This document shows, piece after piece, positions 61,476 to 64,000 of a DNA stretch of 64,000 bases (its first letter is position 1; the number at the start of each line of letters is the position of its first letter). Both the position numbers and the translations under genes were made by a program. The DNA lies in the NCBI GenBank assembly GCA_040289115.1, contig PSKS01000005.1, positions 39,262-103,261 of the forward strand. Direction: 5' to 3'. The DNA comes from JAUQQI01 sp040289115 (lineage in GTDB: Bacteria; Chloroflexota; Dehalococcoidia; JAUQQI01). The notes beneath the pieces were generated by a model that saw only the letters and a program-made list of their open reading frames with translations, had not been told where the DNA came from and did not search any database.

Positions 61476-61603
61476 GGTAGCGAACTGACCGGCCGCCCGT
61501 ACGGGTCGATTCCCGGCGGGCCGGCACCGAGCCGAGCGGACCCAGGCCAGCGGTAGCTATCCCCCAAGGAGCGGAGCAACCTTACGAGGACGAGGTCTGC
61601 CTG
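61476..61603 (+). other. Structured 5-prime leader of the surface-protein cluster
   Basis: GC-rich and rich in dyads: CCGGCC (61489-61494) with GGCCGG (61519-61524) enclosing the palindrome CCCGTACGGG (61496-61505). Most other transcripts in the window have very short leaders, so this one is conspicuous. I could not match it to a known riboswitch class. It ends GAGG...ATG for the winged-helix gene. Confidence 0.45.
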
Positions 61604-62023
61604 ATGGAGGAGGTAGCAGGTTTGCTGCTTACGGAGTGCGGCCTGATGGTGGCCGGGCGGGAGTTCCGGCTTTCCCCGGCGGAGTACCGGGTTGCCCAGC
61701 TGCTGTGGAAGGCCGGCGGCGGGCTTGTGGCCCACGAGCGGCTGGAGCGGGCCCTTTACGGCCGGACGGGGGAGTTCGAGCGGCAGGCGGTCCGCCAGGT
61801 GGTGTACCGGCTGCGGACGCGGCTGGGGGAGCTGGGCCGGGTGGTGGAGACGGTGCCGGGCTTCGGCTACCGCTTAAAGTGTGATGAGACTGTTAAGGTT
61901 TCGTTATGGGCTGGTGATCGGCCGGCTGGTAAAATCAACGGTGAGAAAAGACGGCGGTTCCGTGCGGCGGAACCGACCCAGATCGAAGGGGGGGTGAGAG
62001 CAGGTCGAAGGCGAGGGTTTTAA
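61604..62023 (+). CDS. Orphan winged-helix regulator (OmpR/PhoB DNA-binding domain, no receiver)
   Basis: 139 residues. Residues 1-90 form a Trans_reg_C winged helix: LTECGLMVAGREFRLSPAEYRVAQLLWKAGGGLV, HERLERALYG, ERQAVRQVVYRLRTRLGELGRVVETVPGFGYRLK. No phospho-receiver domain and no kinase gene adjoin it. A 45-residue basic tail follows (KRRRFRAAEPTQIEGGVRAGRRRGF) that is unusual for the family and may bind nucleic acid or be poorly conserved. First gene behind the consensus promoter, so it probably controls the downstream secreted proteins. Confidence 0.75.
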   Translation: MEEVAGLLLTECGLMVAGREFRLSPAEYRVAQLLWKAGGGLVAHERLERALYGRTGEFERQAVRQVVYRLRTRLGELGRVVETVPGFGYRLKCDETVKVSLWAGDRPAGKINGEKRRRFRAAEPTQIEGGVRAGRRRGF

Positions 62024-62028
62024 GGGCG

Positions 62029-62059
62029 GGCCCCCGGCCGAGGGGACCGGCCGGGGGCC
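62029..62059 (+). terminator. Strong GC hairpin after the regulator gene
   Basis: GGCCCCCGGCCG (62029-62040), 7-base loop, CGGCCGGGGGCC (62048-62059): a 12-bp perfect stem six bases after the regulator stop. No T-run follows. It may be a partial terminator, pause site or RNase barrier setting the ratio of regulator to secreted proteins. Confidence 0.5.
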
Positions 62060-62163
62060 GGAGGTCGAGCCCGGTGCGGCCGGGCCAACCCAGGTGATTT
62101 TACCACGGCCGCCCGGGCCGAAGGGTAGCTAAACTTTATAGTCGACAGGAGGTGTAATGCCCC

Positions 62164-62583
62164 ATGCGTCGCGTCTTCTATGCCGTTCTAGTCGGCGGCC
62201 TAGTCTTAGCAGTTGCTTACGGTGCGGCTGCTAGCCTCACTGTTAATGGCGGGGTCGTGCAGGCTGGCTCCGATAACAACGACGACCACAGCTTTGAATG
62301 TGACCAAGACGGCGTGAATGTCTCCTACCAAACCACGTGGGACACCAGTCAGAACCAGTACATCGTTACGTCCGCCCGCGTAGATAACATAAATCCCGCC
62401 TGTAACGGCTACCTGGTCAAAATCGCTTTTCTCGAAGGCAACACGCCCATGGGCCTTACCACGGGGCGTGTCGGTGATTGCTCAGGCGGGCAGTGTACCA
62501 CGGGGTGGCTCACTATTTCGACTACCAACAAGCCCCGTGCTGCGCTGCTGACTAGCGTTAAGGTAGCTATATGGAGGGAGTAA
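62164..62583 (+). CDS. Secreted paralogue 1 of the SipW-type export cluster
   Basis: 139 residues. Signal peptide MRRVFYAVLVGGLVLAVAYG, then mature start AAASLTVNGGVVQAGSD. A cysteine in FECDQDGVNVSY and one in NINPACNGYLV are shared with the other two copies; this copy also has GDCSGGQC. Beta-rich, alternating polar/hydrophobic pattern, ending VKVAIWRE. The ending of the signal and the GGVVQAG motif resemble SipW-processed matrix proteins (TasA/camelysin-like). AGGAGGTG (62147-62154) precedes the ATG. Likely a surface fibre or matrix subunit; inference. Confidence 0.72.
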   Translation: MRRVFYAVLVGGLVLAVAYGAAASLTVNGGVVQAGSDNNDDHSFECDQDGVNVSYQTTWDTSQNQYIVTSARVDNINPACNGYLVKIAFLEGNTPMGLTTGRVGDCSGGQCTTGWLTISTTNKPRAALLTSVKVAIWRE

Positions 62584-62596
62584 GGAGGGTTCGTCG

Positions 62597-62983
62597 ATGA
62601 TGAGGCGCCTTCTGGTAAGTGTCGCGGTCATTCTGCTGGTCGCCAGTGTAGCCTATGCTGCGGCGGCGAGCCTCAATGTTGATGGCGGCGTAGTCCAGGC
62701 CGGGAGCGGTTCCGTTGGGCAATGCGACACAGACGGCGTGAGTGTGGGTTATCATGTCAAATATGACAACAACGTGAACGACTTCGTTGTAGATTTTGTA
62801 ACAGTGAGCGGCATAGCCTCGGCTTGCGCCGGGAAGACGGTGGCAGTGCAACTGACGAAAGACGGGTCGGCTATCTCCGGCGCGTCCGGTACGGCAACTG
62901 TTCAAGGTAGCTCCGTTCAAGTTAACCTGTCGACACCGGCGAAGGCTGCTGATGTCAATGACGTCCACGTGGCTATCTATTGA
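62597..62983 (+). CDS. Secreted paralogue 2 of the SipW-type export cluster
   Basis: 128 residues. Signal MMRRLLVSVAVILLVASVAYA then AAASLNVDGGVVQAGSGSV. Cysteines in GQCDTDGVSVGY and ASACAGKTVAV, an alternating beta pattern (VSVGYHVKYDNNVNDFVVDFVTVSGI) and the end VNDVHVAIY. It is close in sequence to paralogue 3 (identical AAASLNVDGGVVQAG). AAGGAGGG (62582-62589) precedes the ATG, only 13 bases after paralogue 1. Confidence 0.72.
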   Translation: MMRRLLVSVAVILLVASVAYAAAASLNVDGGVVQAGSGSVGQCDTDGVSVGYHVKYDNNVNDFVVDFVTVSGIASACAGKTVAVQLTKDGSAISGASGTATVQGSSVQVNLSTPAKAADVNDVHVAIY

Positions 62984-63039
62984 TGCTCCTCCGCAGTCGT
63001 CGTAGTTTGGGCGGTTCCGAGCGGCGGCAAGACGGCGAG

Positions 63040-63100
63040 TAGGCCGAGGCAGCCGGCAGGCCAGGCCGTAGGGTCGGGCCCGCCGGCTGCCCTTGGCCTA
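63040..63100 (+). repeat. Long inverted repeat between paralogues 2 and 3
   Basis: GGCAGCCGGC (63048-63057) pairs with GCCGGCTGCC (63082-63091). Outside it TAGGCC (63040-63045) pairs with GGCCTA (63095-63100) across a small internal loop. About 16 base pairs in total. Together with the hairpin at 62029 it places a stable structure before each new part of the cluster. Confidence 0.6.
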
Positions 63101-63181
63101 TCTGTCCGGGGATGTGGGAGGTCGGCCTAATTGTTTCGCCGGCTATTGTCGGCACTTGCAGCACAGGATGGATAGAGTTCG

Positions 63182-63592
63182 ATGCGTCGGGTACTTTTCA
63201 GCCTGGTGGTTGTAGGGGTGGTTTTTGCCATCGCCTACGGTGCTGCCGCCTCCCTCAATGTTGACGGGGGCGTTGTCCAGGCCGGGGGCGATTCCGTTAA
63301 GCAATGCGACAAAGACGGCGTGAGTGTGGATTATCAGCTCAAATATGACGACAACCAGAAGGCCTTCGTCGTAGATGGCGTAATAGTAAGCGGCATAGAT
63401 GAGGCTTGCCTAGGCAAGGGCTTTAACCTGGACGTAGTTCTCACGGACCAGGCGGGCCAGTCGATAGCTAGCGGCTCGGTAAGTAATGTCGGTGCTACGA
63501 CCAGACAGCAGGTGGGCGTGACCAAGCCGGGTGGTGGAAAGCCGCTGGCCCAAGATGTTTACGGCGTCCACGTCGCCATTTATAGGCCGTAG
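63182..63592 (+). CDS. Secreted paralogue 3 of the SipW-type export cluster
   Basis: 136 residues. Signal MRRVLFSLVVVGVVFAIAYG then AAASLNVDGGVVQAGGDSV. Cysteines in KQCDKDGVSVDY and DEACLGKGFNL. A beta-rich body with VDYQLKYDDNQKAFVVDGVIVSGI, and the end YGVHVAIYRP as in the other copies. The ribosome-binding site is weaker than for paralogues 1 and 2, and a 198-base gap with an inverted repeat separates it from paralogue 2. The next gene is the SipW-like peptidase 103 bases on. Confidence 0.72.
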   Translation: MRRVLFSLVVVGVVFAIAYGAAASLNVDGGVVQAGGDSVKQCDKDGVSVDYQLKYDDNQKAFVVDGVIVSGIDEACLGKGFNLDVVLTDQAGQSIASGSVSNVGATTRQQVGVTKPGGGKPLAQDVYGVHVAIYRP

Positions 63593-63695
63593 CTGCTGGG
63601 GTTGACCGGGGCAAGGGACGGGTGGCTGGACAAGGCCGCTTGCCTGTAGCGTGGATGAGCATGAGCTCGGCAGGGTAGTTGTGTAGCAGTCAACA

Positions 63696-64000
63696 ATGAG
63701 GGCGGGGCTCTTCGGCGTCCTGGCACTGTTCGGTTGGTTTTTCTTCCTGCGGCCGGGCTTTCTGGGCGGTCCGGCCGGCTACATCATCGTCTCGGGCCCC
63801 AGCATGGAGCCCACCCTTTACGAAAAGGACCTGGCCGTGGTCCTGGCCCAGGACGAATACGCCTTGGGCGACGTCGTCGCCTTCCGGGTTGAGGGCGGCA
63901 TCGTCATCCACCGGATCGTGGGGGGCGACCCGCAGGCCGGCTATATAACCCGGGGCGACAACCGGGAATCCCCGGATATGTGGCGACCCAAACCCGCCGA
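63696..64000 (+). CDS. SipW/ER-type signal peptidase I, Ser-His (truncated by window end)
   Basis: The first 101 codons are visible. N-terminal membrane helix GLFGVLALFGWFFFL. The nucleophile serine is in VSGPSMEPTLYEKDLAV. The position that is Lys in bacterial type I enzymes is His in GGIVIHRIVGG, then ITRGDNRESPDMW. This Ser-His form marks SipW/archaeal/eukaryotic ER signal peptidases, which process TasA-like matrix proteins in Bacillus. Placed directly after the three secreted paralogues, it is likely their dedicated peptidase. The C-terminus lies outside the window. Confidence 0.85.
   Translation, partial: MRAGLFGVLALFGWFFFLRPGFLGGPAGYIIVSGPSMEPTLYEKDLAVVLAQDEYALGDVVAFRVEGGIVIHRIVGGDPQAGYITRGDNRESPDMWRPKPA

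Noticed and set aside
61476..61603. Cyclic-di-GMP-type or guanidine-type riboswitch
   Set aside because: The leader is structured but lacks the conserved core sequences of these classes.
61427..61735. 102-codon minus-strand open frame across the consensus promoter
   Set aside because: It runs opposite the winged-helix gene through its promoter and leader, with no domain or ribosome-binding site.

Overview
The window is 64 kb of GC-rich bacterial chromosome, densely coded on both strands with short gaps and many 4-base or longer gene overlaps. The cell has peptidoglycan (class A PBP with PASTA repeats, alanine racemase, a soluble lytic transglycosylase-like protein), lipoproteins (lgt and several lipobox proteins) and Tat-type signals. 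Several promoters sit only about 5 to 10 bases upstream of start codons, so near-leaderless transcripts look common. Together with a LigI-type ATP-dependent DNA ligase, this suggests a thermophilic or deep-branching lineage such as Chloroflexota. That placement is inference; no rRNA is present to settle it.

Layout. 1-6.2 kb: end of a GSA-aminotransferase-like gene, pyrophosphatase, a PLP dehydratase, a crotonase-fold protein plus class III aminotransferase pair, a membrane glycosyltransferase and an HNH nuclease. 6.4-11.4 kb: a three-gene cytosolic NADH-linked redox module (NuoE/NuoF-like plus a molybdopterin/Fe-S subunit lacking the formate dehydrogenase Sec/Cys ligand). 11.4-12.8 kb: UDP-glucose dehydrogenase. 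13.1-18.1 kb: a seven-gene operon with a strong promoter and palindromic operator (OsmC, diiron protein, CoA-binding protein, SsuABC/TauABC-like transporter, small protein). 18.2-23.1 kb: sugar dehydrogenase lipoprotein, MBL hydrolase, threonine aldolase, CPBP protease, DinB and a second OsmC. 23.2-29.1 kb: uvrA, fatty-acid oxidation genes and a membrane protein. 29.2-36 kb: signal peptidase I, tRNA-Leu, pckA, a sirtuin, an SDR, lgt and a beta-lactamase-fold protein. 36-39.8 kb: peptide/nickel-type ABC importer. 40-47 kb: solo CbbQ ATPase, FAH hydrolase, HAD protein, PBP1A and DNA ligase. 47.2-50.3 kb: hisH-hisA-hisF-(decayed nucleotidyltransferase)-hisIE. 50.2-54 kb: HAD, ComB, lytic transglycosylase, beta-propeller. 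54-61.1 kb: amidohydrolase, metG, redoxin, cobalamin adenosyltransferase, yggS-proC-yggT, alr. 61.2-64 kb: tRNA-Arg and tRNA-His, then a consensus promoter driving an orphan winged-helix regulator, three tandem secreted paralogues and a SipW-like signal peptidase cut by the window end.

The most interesting region is 61.4-64 kb. Three small exported proteins share a near-identical mature start and a conserved cysteine pair. They sit beside a Ser-His (SipW/ER-type) signal peptidase, distinct from the Ser-Lys signal peptidase at 29 kb. This looks like a dedicated export system for a cell-surface or matrix polymer. The redox module at 6.4-11.4 kb and the OsmC/diiron/ABC operon at 13-18 kb are the next most unusual.
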